In this document: piece after piece, positions 15,556 through 22,672 of the stretch
How the letters are laid out: every line of letters starts with the position of its first letter
How positions within the stretch are numbered: the first letter of the stretch is position 1
NCBI GenBank assembly: GCA_020160915.1
Contig: JAIUPK010000004.1
Location: 186,001 to 250,000, forward strand
Source of the DNA: Actinomycetota bacterium
Lineage (GTDB): Bacteria > Actinomycetota > Actinomycetes > Actinomycetales > Microbacteriaceae
DNA: 64,000 bases
Reading direction: 5' to 3'
Program-made: the position numbers and the translations under genes
Notes under the pieces: generated by a model
Databases searched by the model: none
Seen by the model: the letters and a program-made list of their open reading frames with translations, nothing else
What the model was told of the DNA's origin: nothing

Positions 15556-16350
15556 TCAGTCCGGTGCTGCGAACCACGGCGGGTACACCGCCACCTTGGT
15601 ACGCACGCCTGCCGAGTCAAGGATGGCGCGCACACGATCCCGCTGCGGCTCATTGGCGACCCCGATCAACTGCACCGCCTCGAACGGCACGGAGTCCTTC
15701 ACGAGCACCTCGGCCGCCAGAGCGTGATCGGTGTTGTGCAGACGGGCGAGCATCCGCAGTGCTTGATCGGATCCGCTGGCGAATCGGGTGAACGTGCCAG
15801 CCGCATCACCATCGGCGACCACGATGTCGCCATCAGCCAGATCGCCGAGCGCCTTGACAGTGCTCACGAGCGCCACCAGGTCGACGGATGCCGCGGCACG
15901 CGCCGCAGCCGACCACCGGGGTTCGGCGGCTCCCCGGCGCAGCTCGTTCCAGACGTCGGCGTCGGGCGTCAGGTACCACGGCACATACGCGGACACGGGC
16001 ACCGCGCCCGCCTCCCCCACCGTCGCGGAGGACCGCAGCTCGCGGGCGAGCGGCGAGCTGAAGTCGACCTCGGGAACCTCGCCGGCGACCATCCCGCCGG
16101 CCCCGACAATGCCCGCGAGGTTGCGCAGGTGAGTCACGTGGAAGACACGCTGATCGAGCAGGTTCACCGGGGGTGCGCTCGGTGCTGAGCGAGGAGTTGC
16201 CGACCGGGGTGAGGTCACGCGCGGTGTGGCACTGCGAGCGGTGCGAGGCGGGCTGACCCGGGATGCCCGGGGCGGCACGACCGGGGTCTTCGGGTAGCAG
16301 ATGTCGCACATACCCGCTTCGAATCCGTGGATGCACTCTGCCGAAGTCAC
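15556..16350 (-). CDS. DarT-like (DUF4433) ADP-ribosyltransferase with N-terminal Cys/His motif
   Basis: 264 aa. DarT enzymes transfer ADP-ribose to thymidine in single-stranded DNA. Residues 6-18 hold a Cys/His knuckle (Cys6, His8, Cys15, Cys18), followed by a Pro/Arg/Ser-rich linker to about residue 62. Residues 66-264 are DarT-like: HVTHLRNLAGIVGAGG (NAD-binding His/Thr), YVPWYLTPDADVWNEL (compare VPFYF), and Glu214 in AEVLVKDSVPF at the catalytic Glu position. No DarG macrodomain antitoxin is next to it; neighbours are DUF4287 and HdeD genes. It may be an orphan toxin or a tamed relative. The start ATG overlaps the start region of the opposite gene. Confidence 0.75.
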   Translation of the reverse strand: MTSAECIHGFEAGMCDICYPKTPVVPPRASRVSPPRTARSATPRVTSPRSATPRSAPSAPPVNLLDQRVFHVTHLRNLAGIVGAGGMVAGEVPEVDFSSPLARELRSSATVGEAGAVPVSAYVPWYLTPDADVWNELRRGAAEPRWSAAARAAASVDLVALVSTVKALGDLADGDIVVADGDAAGTFTRFASGSDQALRMLARLHNTDHALAAEVLVKDSVPFEAVQLIGVANEPQRDRVRAILDSAGVRTKVAVYPPWFAAPD

Positions 16351-16377
16351 ATGTCCACGTTACTTCGCCTCGCTCGC

Positions 16378-16383
16378 TATATT
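16378..16383 (+). promoter_or_regulatory. -10 element of the HdeD-like gene
   Basis: TATATT, six bases before the ATG at 16390, selects this start over earlier in-frame ATGs. Confidence 0.5.
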
Positions 16384-16389
16384 GTTCGC

Positions 16390-16998
16390 ATGACCGACTC
16401 AGAGACCATTCCCGCCCCCATCGCCGACCTCACCAAGGGCGTCTGGTGGTGGGTGCTGATCCGCGGCATCCTGGCCGTCGCCTTCGGAATCATCGCCCTC
16501 ATCAACCCGGGATCCGCGATCCTCGCCTTCGCGATCGTCTTCGGCGCCTACGCGCTCGTCGATGGCATCTTCTCAGCCGTGCACGCGGTGCGGGTGCGCA
16601 ACCAGCTCAAGGCGTGGGGCTGGCTTCTCGCGCAGGGCATCCTGTCGGCCATCGCCGGACTCATCGCCCTCATCATCCCTGGGCTGGTCGGTGTCTTCGG
16701 CGGCCTCGTGCTGCTGTGGACGATCGTCATCTGGAACATCACCCACGGTGTCGCGGGCATCCGGTCCGCCGCTGGCGCTGGCTCGGGCACTGCGAAGACG
16801 GTCGGCATCATCGCCGGCGTCCTGTCGATCCTGTTCGGCATCCTCCTGGGTGTGCTGATTCTGGTCACGCCCGGAGCCGCCCTGCTCGGCTTGGTCTGGC
16901 TGATCGGAATCTACGCGATTGTGTTCGGCATCATGCTCGTCGTCGCGGCGGTCCAGTCGCGCACGGGCAGCGCGAAGGGTGTTCCGGCCGCGGCTTAG
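16390..16998 (+). CDS. HdeD-family (DUF308) membrane protein
   Basis: Inner-membrane protein of 202 aa with six hydrophobic segments in three similar pairs, such as WWWVLIRGILAVAFGIIALINPG and LAQGILSAIAGLIALIIPGL. The recurring GI(L/A)xIxxGIxxLxxPG pattern is characteristic of HdeD/DUF308 proteins, linked to acid resistance in enterobacteria. Role here unknown. Start ATG 16390 is set by the leaderless -10. Ends five bases from the convergent GAF gene. Confidence 0.85.
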   Translation: MTDSETIPAPIADLTKGVWWWVLIRGILAVAFGIIALINPGSAILAFAIVFGAYALVDGIFSAVHAVRVRNQLKAWGWLLAQGILSAIAGLIALIIPGLVGVFGGLVLLWTIVIWNITHGVAGIRSAAGAGSGTAKTVGIIAGVLSILFGILLGVLILVTPGAALLGLVWLIGIYAIVFGIMLVVAAVQSRTGSAKGVPAAA

Positions 16999-17003
16999 CT
17001 CGG

Positions 17004-18221
17004 CTATTCGCTGTGGGAGGGCGTCGCCAGCGTGCTGCGCTTCTCCCACAGCAGGGCCTGCACCCGCATCGCCAGTTCCCTCAACAGCGCCCGATCGGTC
17101 GCCTCGAAACTGCGCGGCTTGTCATCGACCACGCACAACGCGCCGATGCGGTACCCGTCGGGTGCCTCGATGGGATAGCCAGCGTAGAACCGCACCGCAT
17201 CGTCGCCGTGGGCCCAGTCCTTGTCGCGATAGGCGGGATCGAGGTGAATGTCCTCGATGATGAACACGTCCGCGGCGGTGATCGTGGTCGTGCAGACCGA
17301 GTCCCCGCGACAGATGTTTCCCTGGCTGCGCCCGGCCGACGACATCACCCACTGGCGATCGCTGTCGATGAGGTTGACTCCTGCTCCGGATGCCCCGAAC
17401 AGGTCGCGAGCAGTGGTGACGATCTGGTCGAGTTCCTCGTCCCGTGGCGAGTCGAGGATGCCCATTTCCACGAGCGCGGCGAGCCGGGCATCCTCGTCGG
17501 TGGGAATTGTCTCGCGATGAACCCGGCTGTCTAGTCTGTGCGCCACGTTGTTCGCGATCTGGTCGGCCCAGCGCTTGTAGAGATCGCGACCGATCTGGTC
17601 GAGCACGCGGGCCTGTACGGGCTCGAAGGGGATGAAGCTGGCCGACGGATACTCGGCGCACACCTGCTCGGTGATGGAATTGAGACGATCGGTGTGAGCG
17701 TCGACCGCGAGACCGTAGACCCGTGGCATCCGCACCATGTTGCTGGCCAGCGGGATGCCGACGAAGTGAATGCTGGTGTTCGGCGCCCACCGCGCCAAGG
17801 TCTCGATGAGTTCGCGCACCGAGTGGCGCCAGAGATCGGCGGACCCGAACAGCACTGCCTCGAGGCCTCCGAGCGTGGAGACCACGGCGTCGTACTTGGC
17901 GAACTCGGGCGACGCCAGAACAGGCAGCGCATCTGCGGGCGTGAGATCGGGGGCCGCGCGCACATCCACGGTGGTGCCGCGACCGGTGAGAGCCGACAGA
18001 CCCCTCGCGAGGTGACCGGCGAGGCCCTGATCATGCGACAGCACGCCGTAGCTGACCGCGATGCCGTTTCCCATCAGCAGCACCCGATCGACGTCGGAAC
18101 CGGCCGCGTGCGCGGTGGGGCGATCGGTTGGCACGGGAAGAGCGCGCCAGGACTCAGACGATGACATCACCCAGGCGCGTGCGAAGGCTCGCATCAGGGC
18201 GTGGCTGAGTCGGTCGACCAT
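17004..18221 (-). CDS. Degenerate SGNH-like domain fused to a GAF domain
   Basis: 405 aa, cytoplasmic. Residues 46-230 follow the strand/helix order of SGNH/GDSL hydrolases (VLLMGNGIAVSYGV, YDAVVSTLGG, IHFVGIPLAS, RLNSITEQV, LYKRWADQIA). However, the block I GDS is GNG (Gly at the nucleophile), the block III Asn is absent and no DxxH is seen, so hydrolysis is unlikely. Residues 245-395 are a GAF sensor domain (EMGILDSPRDEELDQIVTTA, FYAGYPIEAPDGYRIGALCVVDDKPR) of the type found in light/redox or cyclic-nucleotide sensors. No output domain. Start at 18221 is supported by GGGGGGAG upstream of the ATG. Possible signalling or scaffold protein; inference. Confidence 0.7.
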   Translation of the reverse strand: MVDRLSHALMRAFARAWVMSSSESWRALPVPTDRPTAHAAGSDVDRVLLMGNGIAVSYGVLSHDQGLAGHLARGLSALTGRGTTVDVRAAPDLTPADALPVLASPEFAKYDAVVSTLGGLEAVLFGSADLWRHSVRELIETLARWAPNTSIHFVGIPLASNMVRMPRVYGLAVDAHTDRLNSITEQVCAEYPSASFIPFEPVQARVLDQIGRDLYKRWADQIANNVAHRLDSRVHRETIPTDEDARLAALVEMGILDSPRDEELDQIVTTARDLFGASGAGVNLIDSDRQWVMSSAGRSQGNICRGDSVCTTTITAADVFIIEDIHLDPAYRDKDWAHGDDAVRFYAGYPIEAPDGYRIGALCVVDDKPRSFEATDRALLRELAMRVQALLWEKRSTLATPSHSE

Positions 18222-18285
18222 GGCACTCCCCCCGAGTTCGAAACTTTCCCCGGTTACGACATTACGTCGCGAAAGCGCTTGCGGA

Positions 18286-18675
18286 TCAGACCCCGCCCTG
18301 TCGGTGTTCGCTTTTCGCACGTCGCTCGAACTTGATGCGCGCGTTCTCCTCGTGCACGGCCGCCTGCGTCGCTCGTTCCACCACCAGCCACTCCGGCTTC
18401 TGCTCGAGCAACTGCTTGATCTCCGCCGTCGTCATGCTGGTGGGGGCGCCGGCCCGGGTGAGGCCGGACACCGAGATGCCGAGCTTCTGGGCCACGACCT
18501 GCTTGGGGTGCGGTCCCGTGCGCCGCAGCTCGACCAGCCACTCGGGCGGGTTGGCCTGCAGCTCGAGGAACTGGGTGCGCGTCACGAGCCCCTCCCGGAA
18601 TTCTGCCGGGGCTGCTTGCAGGTAGATGCCGAGCTTCTTCGCGGCGGTCTCGGGCTTCATGGTCTGATCTGGCAC
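18286..18675 (-). CDS. DUF5997 protein built of two 50-residue repeats
   Basis: 129 aa soluble basic protein. It contains a clear internal duplication with a period of 50 residues. KLGI at 14-17 is followed after 26 residues by PEWLVELR (44-51). KLGI at 64-67 is followed after 26 residues by PEWLVVER (94-101). The second unit begins QVVAQKLGISVSGLTR, which resembles a helix-turn-helix. A basic tail follows. Start GTG 18675 has TAGCCT exactly six bases upstream; ATG 18660 is the alternative. It is divergent from a LysR-type sensor-domain gene, 40 bases between starts. Function unknown; possibly the nucleic-acid-binding half of a split regulator. Confidence 0.8.
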   Translation of the reverse strand: MPDQTMKPETAAKKLGIYLQAAPAEFREGLVTRTQFLELQANPPEWLVELRRTGPHPKQVVAQKLGISVSGLTRAGAPTSMTTAEIKQLLEQKPEWLVVERATQAAVHEENARIKFERRAKSEHRQGGV

Positions 18676-18681
18676 CCCCCA

Positions 18682-18687
18682 AGGCTA
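18682..18687 (-). promoter_or_regulatory. -10 element of the DUF5997 gene
   Basis: TAGCCT on the minus strand, six bases before the GTG at 18675; mirror image of the divergent gene's promoter. Confidence 0.5.
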
Positions 18688-18703
18688 CCCGTGGTCGTGG
18701 CGC

Positions 18704-18709
18704 TAGCCT
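18704..18709 (+). promoter_or_regulatory. -10 element of the LysR-like sensor gene
   Basis: TAGCCT, identical to the opposite promoter's hexamer, six bases before the ATG at 18716. Confidence 0.5.
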
Positions 18710-18715
18710 GAAGCC

Positions 18716-19375
18716 ATGTCCGAGCCCTTCGCCGTTGCCTTCGTCGTGGGGGTCACGCCAGCCAAGTGGGCGCGAGTCTGGGGTGAGCGGATGCCGCGGC
18801 ATCCGCTCACGCTGCTGCCCACGAGCGACGCTCTTGCCGCCCTCGACGCCGGGACGGCACAGGTGGCCCTGACGCGCCTGCCGGTGGACACCGAGTGCTA
18901 CAACGTGATCCCGCTCTACACGGAGCAGGCGGTCGTGGTGGCGCCCAAGGATCACGCGATCGAGGCGCTCGATACCCTCACCCTCGCCGATCTCACCGAC
19001 GAGACGGTGCTCGTGGGCGAGTGGGCGCCGACGATCGAGCTGGTCGCCGCGAACGTGGGGGTGACGGTGCTCCCCCAGTCGGTAGCACGCGCCCTCAGCC
19101 GTCGCGATGTCGTCGCTCGGCCGGTGACGGATGCCCCGACGACCCAGGTCGCGCTGGTGTGGCCGATCGACGGCTCGTCAGATCTCGTCGACGAGTTCAT
19201 CGGCATCGTGCGCGGGCGCACCGCGAACAGCTCACGTGGACAGGTTGCCGTTCCGGAGGAGAAGCCCGCCGCGAGGCCGGCGGCCAAGCCGGGCGCCAAG
19301 TCCGGTGCCAAACCGGCGGCACGAGCGGGCGAGAAACCTCGGCGGGGTGCCCCCCCGCGGCCCCGCAAGCGATAG
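18716..19375 (+). CDS. LysR-type effector-binding domain protein lacking a helix-turn-helix
   Basis: 219 aa. Residues 5-170 fit the periplasmic-binding-protein-like LysR substrate domain (FAVAFVVGVTP at the start, LDAGTAQVALTRLP, IPLYTEQAVVVAPKDH, GVTVLPQSVARAL). There is no N-terminal winged helix: the protein starts at the first strand of the sensor domain. Residues 185-219 are a low-complexity basic tail of Ala, Pro, Lys, Gly and Arg, which could bind nucleic acid. Divergent from DUF5997 with mirrored promoters, suggesting a functional pair. Ligand unknown. Confidence 0.85.
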   Translation: MSEPFAVAFVVGVTPAKWARVWGERMPRHPLTLLPTSDALAALDAGTAQVALTRLPVDTECYNVIPLYTEQAVVVAPKDHAIEALDTLTLADLTDETVLVGEWAPTIELVAANVGVTVLPQSVARALSRRDVVARPVTDAPTTQVALVWPIDGSSDLVDEFIGIVRGRTANSSRGQVAVPEEKPAARPAAKPGAKSGAKPAARAGEKPRRGAPPRPRKR

Positions 19376-19391
19376 CTCGGCGACGGTCCTG

Positions 19392-19748
19392 TCAGGTGCG
19401 CGGCAGCTGCTGTGCGTCGGCCGCGATGGCCGTGAGGCGGCGCTGGCGCATCGCGAGGAATAGCGGAAAGGTGAACGCGAACGCGGTCAGCCCGCTCAGC
19501 ACGATGTAGAGCCAGGCGCCTCGCATGCCGAGTCGACGTGACTCGACGACGATCAGGATGCATCCGGCAACGGCCACGACGAGCAGGTCGACAGTGAGCG
19601 ACGACACCGCGGGTCCGCTGTTGACCCAGTCCCCCACGAAGTCGCGCAGCTGCACTATGGCCAGCGCGTTGAAGGTCCAGGTGCCCACGAGTCCCGCGAT
19701 GGCGAGCACGAACCACGTGATCGCGAGCGGTGTCCAGTTCTTGGTCAT
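19392..19748 (-). CDS. DUF2834-like small membrane protein
   Basis: 118 aa with three hydrophobic segments (ITWFVLAIAGLVGTWTFNAL, LTVDLLVVAVAGCILIVVES, GAWLYIVLSGLTAFAFTFPLFLAM) and the RRLGMRGAW loop seen in DUF2834 proteins. Function unknown. Start ATG 19748, with CACAAT five bases upstream. Divergent from another membrane protein gene. Confidence 0.75.
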   Translation of the reverse strand: MTKNWTPLAITWFVLAIAGLVGTWTFNALAIVQLRDFVGDWVNSGPAVSSLTVDLLVVAVAGCILIVVESRRLGMRGAWLYIVLSGLTAFAFTFPLFLAMRQRRLTAIAADAQQLPRT

Positions 19749-19796
19749 GCTCCATTGTGCGCTGCACTGGTGCTGTTGCGCGTGCCCGGTCGCCGC

Positions 19797-19802
19797 TACC
19801 GT
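19797..19802 (+). promoter_or_regulatory. -10 element of the 133-aa membrane protein gene
   Basis: TACCGT, six bases before the ATG at 19809. Confidence 0.45.
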
Positions 19803-19808
19803 GGTCGC

Positions 19809-20210
19809 ATGACGGATGCCACGGCCGACCCCACCCCGCCCGCTCCCCCGGTGACTGCCTCGGGCCGACCCCCTCGCCGCAGTGCCACCCCGGGCGTGTG
19901 GGCGCTGGCTGTCACGCTGTTTCCTGTGCTCTACACGGTGGTGGGTCTGATTCTCCTGGCGTTGGGCCAGGGTGCCAACGGGATCGGCGGCTTCGCCGAG
20001 GCTGCCTACGTGATGTTCTTCCTCGGCTTCCTCGTGGTGCCGGCGTGCCTGATCGTCGGTCTCGTTCTGGGGATCATCGCGCTCGCGTTCAGCCGCCCGC
20101 TGGGCAAGGTGCTCGGCGGCATCGCACTCGTGCTCATCGTCGCGGGTGTCGTTGCGCTCACGCTGGTGCTGATGGGTTCGAACAGCCCGCTGTTCTGGAC
20201 CGACTTCTAG
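19809..20210 (+). CDS. Hypothetical membrane protein, 133 aa
   Basis: A Pro/Thr-rich cytoplasmic N-terminus of about 28 residues precedes three transmembrane segments (VWALAVTLFPVLYTVVGLILLAL, YVMFFLGFLVVPACLIVGLVLGI, GGIALVLIVAGVVALTLVLM). No motif assigned. Leaderless ATG at 19809. It lies just upstream of the SOS operon but ends before its promoter. Confidence 0.7.
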   Translation: MTDATADPTPPAPPVTASGRPPRRSATPGVWALAVTLFPVLYTVVGLILLALGQGANGIGGFAEAAYVMFFLGFLVVPACLIVGLVLGIIALAFSRPLGKVLGGIALVLIVAGVVALTLVLMGSNSPLFWTDF

Positions 20211-20262
20211 GGTTCGTGTTCCCATCGTCGGCGCGTGACACGCCGACGAATGTCACTGGCGA

Positions 20263-20291
20263 TTGACACAATCGAACATATGTTCGACCAT
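20263..20291 (+). promoter_or_regulatory. Promoter of the imuA'-imuB-dnaE2 operon
   Basis: TTGACA (20263-20268), a 17-base spacer, GACCAT (20286-20291), then six bases to the ATG at 20298. The spacer is occupied by the LexA box. Predicted leaderless. Confidence 0.6.
20272..20287. promoter_or_regulatory. LexA (SOS) box
   Basis: TCGAACATATGTTCGA is a perfect palindrome matching the actinobacterial SOS box TCGAAC-N4-GTTCGA. It sits between the -35 and -10 of the mutasome operon, where LexA would block RNA polymerase. Confidence 0.9.
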
Positions 20292-20297
20292 GGACAG

Positions 20298-21089
20298 ATG
20301 TCCTCCGCCCTCGCAGTCGCGCCCGCGCACGCGGCTGTCGCTGCGTCGGCAGAGACCGCGACGACGGCAGACGCTGTGCAGGTAGCAGACACCGTGCAGG
20401 TAGCAGACACCGTGCAGGTAGCAGACACCGTGCAGGCGCTTCAGGAGCGCATCCGGTCGATGCAGGCGACCAAGCTCGACTCGCGACTGCTGCCCACGCA
20501 TCCCGCGATCGCTGAGCTGCTGCCCGGCGGGGGGCTCCAGCAGGGCGCCGCCTACTCCGTGGAGCGGTCGGCGATGCTCGTCATGACGCTGTTGGCCGGG
20601 CCATCGGCGGCAGGCTCGTGGTGCGCTGTCGTGGGGGTTCCGGAGTTCGGGGTGGAGGCGGCATCCCGATTCGGTATCGACCTCGAGCGGCTGGTGCTCG
20701 TGCCCCACCCCGGCGATCAGTGGCTCGCCGTCACGGCGGCGGTAGCTGATGTGATGGGTGTCGTCGTCACGCGTCCGCCGAAGCAGGCTAGTGACGCGAG
20801 TGTGGCCCGGCTCTCGGCCCGCCTGCGCCAGCGCGGTGCGACCATGCTCGTGCTCGGAACCTGGCCGCAGAGCGAGGCGATGCTGTCGCTGTCCGACAGC
20901 GAGTGGTTCGGGGTGGGCGAAGGGCACGGGCATCTGGCCGCGCGCCAGGTGACGGTCACCGTGACCCACCGGCTGACCGGGCGGCCCAGGAGCGCGAGGC
21001 TGTGGCTTCCCGCCGCCGACGAGACCGTGCAGCGGGTCTCGCGGGCCGGTGGCGTCGCATCCGCTGCCCCGCTGGCGGCGACGGGATGA
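20298..21089 (+). CDS. ImuA'-type mutasome accessory protein
   Basis: 263 aa, actinobacterial ImuA' (RecA-like fold without ATPase motifs), which recruits or regulates ImuB and DnaE2 during SOS mutagenesis. Recognised by LPTHPAIAELLPGGGLQQGAAYSVE, WCAVVGVPEFGVEAASRFGIDLERLVLVP and VTVTHRLTGRP, and by operon position. Start ATG 20298 is supported by -10 spacing; the earlier in-frame ATG 20280 lies inside the LexA box. Residues 29-46 are three VADTVQ repeats. The stop overlaps the imuB start. Confidence 0.85.
   Translation: MSSALAVAPAHAAVAASAETATTADAVQVADTVQVADTVQVADTVQALQERIRSMQATKLDSRLLPTHPAIAELLPGGGLQQGAAYSVERSAMLVMTLLAGPSAAGSWCAVVGVPEFGVEAASRFGIDLERLVLVPHPGDQWLAVTAAVADVMGVVVTRPPKQASDASVARLSARLRQRGATMLVLGTWPQSEAMLSLSDSEWFGVGEGHGHLAARQVTVTVTHRLTGRPRSARLWLPAADETVQRVSRAGGVASAAPLAATG
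20382..20435 (+). repeat. Three perfect 18-bp tandem repeats in imuA'
   Basis: The unit beginning GTAGCAGACACC and ending GTGCAG occurs at 20382-20399, 20400-20417 and 20418-20435 without mismatch, preceded by a diverged partial unit. It encodes VADTVQ three times. It is a likely length-variable site. Confidence 0.95.
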
Positions 21090-22672
21090 GCAGGCGACCC
21101 GGCGCTGGCGCCGGCCCTGGCACAGACCCGGGGGCCGGCCTGCCGCGAGTGGTGGTGCTGTGGTGCCCGGACTGGCCGGTCACCGCGGCGATCCGTGCGG
21201 CCGGGCTGCCGGCGGATGCCCCGGTCGCGCTGATCGCGAAGGGCGTCGTCTTCGCGTGCTCGGCCTCCGCTCGCGCCGAAGGGATCGCGCGCGGCCTGAG
21301 GCTGCGCGAGGCCCAGGCGCGTCTGCCGCACCTGACCGCGCTCGACTACGATCCCGCACTCGACAATCGCGCCTTCGAACCGCTCATCGCCGCTGTGGAA
21401 CACCTGGTTCCGGGCGTGCAACTGGTGCGCCCTGGCGTGTGCGCCGTGCGCATCCGTGGCGCCGCCCGTTACTACGGCGGAGAGCGTGCGGCGGCGCTCG
21501 CGCTCACCTCGCAGCTCGACGAGCTCGGTGCCGGCGGCGCACGCGCTGGCATCGGCGACGGACTGTTCACTGCCGAGCAGGCGGCGCGCCGAGCCAATCC
21601 CGTGCACATCGTTGCCGAGGGTGGGGCGGCCGAGTTTCTCGCTCCGCTCGACGTGGGGTTGCTGGAGGAGGAGGGGCAGCCGGGCATCGTCACGCTGCTG
21701 CGGCGGCTGGGCATCCGCACGCTCGGGGAGTTCGCGCAGCTCGGCGCCGACGACGTGCGCCTGCGGTTCGGCGAACAGGGTGCCAGGGTGCACGCGCTGT
21801 CGGGCGGCCGCGACAGCCTGCCCCTGAGCCCGCGCACTCCCCCGCGCGACCTCGACGTGGTCGTCGACTTCGAGCCGGCCCTCGACCGCGTCGACCAGGT
21901 CGCGTTCGGGGTGCGCGCGGCGGCGGAACGGTTCATCGACGACCTCACCGCGGCGAAGCTCGTCTGCACCGCCATCCGGGTTCAGCTCGACTCCGACTCC
22001 GACGAGCGCTCGGAGCGGGTCTGGCTGCACCCGCGGTCGTTCACCGCGGCCGACGTCGTCGACCGGGTGCGCTGGCAGTTGCAGGGCTCAGGCGTGATCG
22101 ATGCCGCCCTGAGCTCAGGCATCACGCGGGTCAGTGTGGCTCCCGAGGCTGTCGACGCGATCGGCAACCACGAGACCGGGCTCTGGGGGTCGGGACCCGA
22201 CGAGCGCGTGCACCACGGGCTGTCCAGGGTGCAGAGCATGCTCGGTCACGGCGCCGTGCTCATGCCCGTGCTGTCGGGAGGTCGCACCCTGGCCGACCGC
22301 CAGCAGCTGGTGGCGTGGGGCGACCGCCCGGTGGCCGGCCGCTCCGCGGCCGAACCGTGGCCGGGCAGGCTGCCCGACCCGCTGCCGGGCACGGTGTTCG
22401 TGCCGCGGCATCCGGTGCACGTGCTGTCGAAGGCGGGCGAACCCGTCGCGATGGATGCCCGGGGCACCCTCACCGCGCCGCCCCGCCGTTTCTCCGCCGG
22501 TCGCACCGAGCTCACGATCACGCGCTGGGCCGGACCGTGGCCGCTCGACGAACGCTGGTGGACCTCCGGCGCCCGCGCCGCCTGGCGGTTCCAGGCCGTC
22601 GACTCGTCGGGGTGCGCGTGGCTGCTCGTGCTCGACTCCGGCGGCTGGTGGGCCGAAGCGAGGTACGACTGA
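21086..22672 (+). CDS. imuB: ImuB, catalytically inactive Y-family polymerase-like protein
   Basis: 528 aa. ImuB bridges the beta clamp and DnaE2. The N-terminus VVVLWCPDWPVTAA follows the Y-family palm, but where active Pol IV has the DE pair the sequence is CAVRIRGAARYYGG, consistent with loss of catalysis. A helix-hairpin-helix region (VTLLRRLGIRTLGEFAQLG) and a C-terminal extension (about 390-528) follow. Start overlaps the imuA' stop (ATGA) and its stop overlaps the dnaE2 start (TGATG), so all three are coupled. Confidence 0.93.
   Translation: MSRRPGAGAGPGTDPGAGLPRVVVLWCPDWPVTAAIRAAGLPADAPVALIAKGVVFACSASARAEGIARGLRLREAQARLPHLTALDYDPALDNRAFEPLIAAVEHLVPGVQLVRPGVCAVRIRGAARYYGGERAAALALTSQLDELGAGGARAGIGDGLFTAEQAARRANPVHIVAEGGAAEFLAPLDVGLLEEEGQPGIVTLLRRLGIRTLGEFAQLGADDVRLRFGEQGARVHALSGGRDSLPLSPRTPPRDLDVVVDFEPALDRVDQVAFGVRAAAERFIDDLTAAKLVCTAIRVQLDSDSDERSERVWLHPRSFTAADVVDRVRWQLQGSGVIDAALSSGITRVSVAPEAVDAIGNHETGLWGSGPDERVHHGLSRVQSMLGHGAVLMPVLSGGRTLADRQQLVAWGDRPVAGRSAAEPWPGRLPDPLPGTVFVPRHPVHVLSKAGEPVAMDARGTLTAPPRRFSAGRTELTITRWAGPWPLDERWWTSGARAAWRFQAVDSSGCAWLLVLDSGGWWAEARYD

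Noticed and set aside
20280-20297. ATG 20280 as the imuA' start
   Set aside because: It lies inside the LexA box and upstream of the predicted transcription start; ATG 20298 fits the promoter spacing.
20382-20435. Tandem repeats considered as a CRISPR array
   Set aside because: Units are contiguous with no spacers, are in frame in imuA' and there are no cas genes.
21049-22671. A long N-terminal extension of dnaE2
   Set aside because: It overlaps imuB in another frame, is Arg/Ala-rich, and the conserved protein starts at 22672 in a TGATG overlap.
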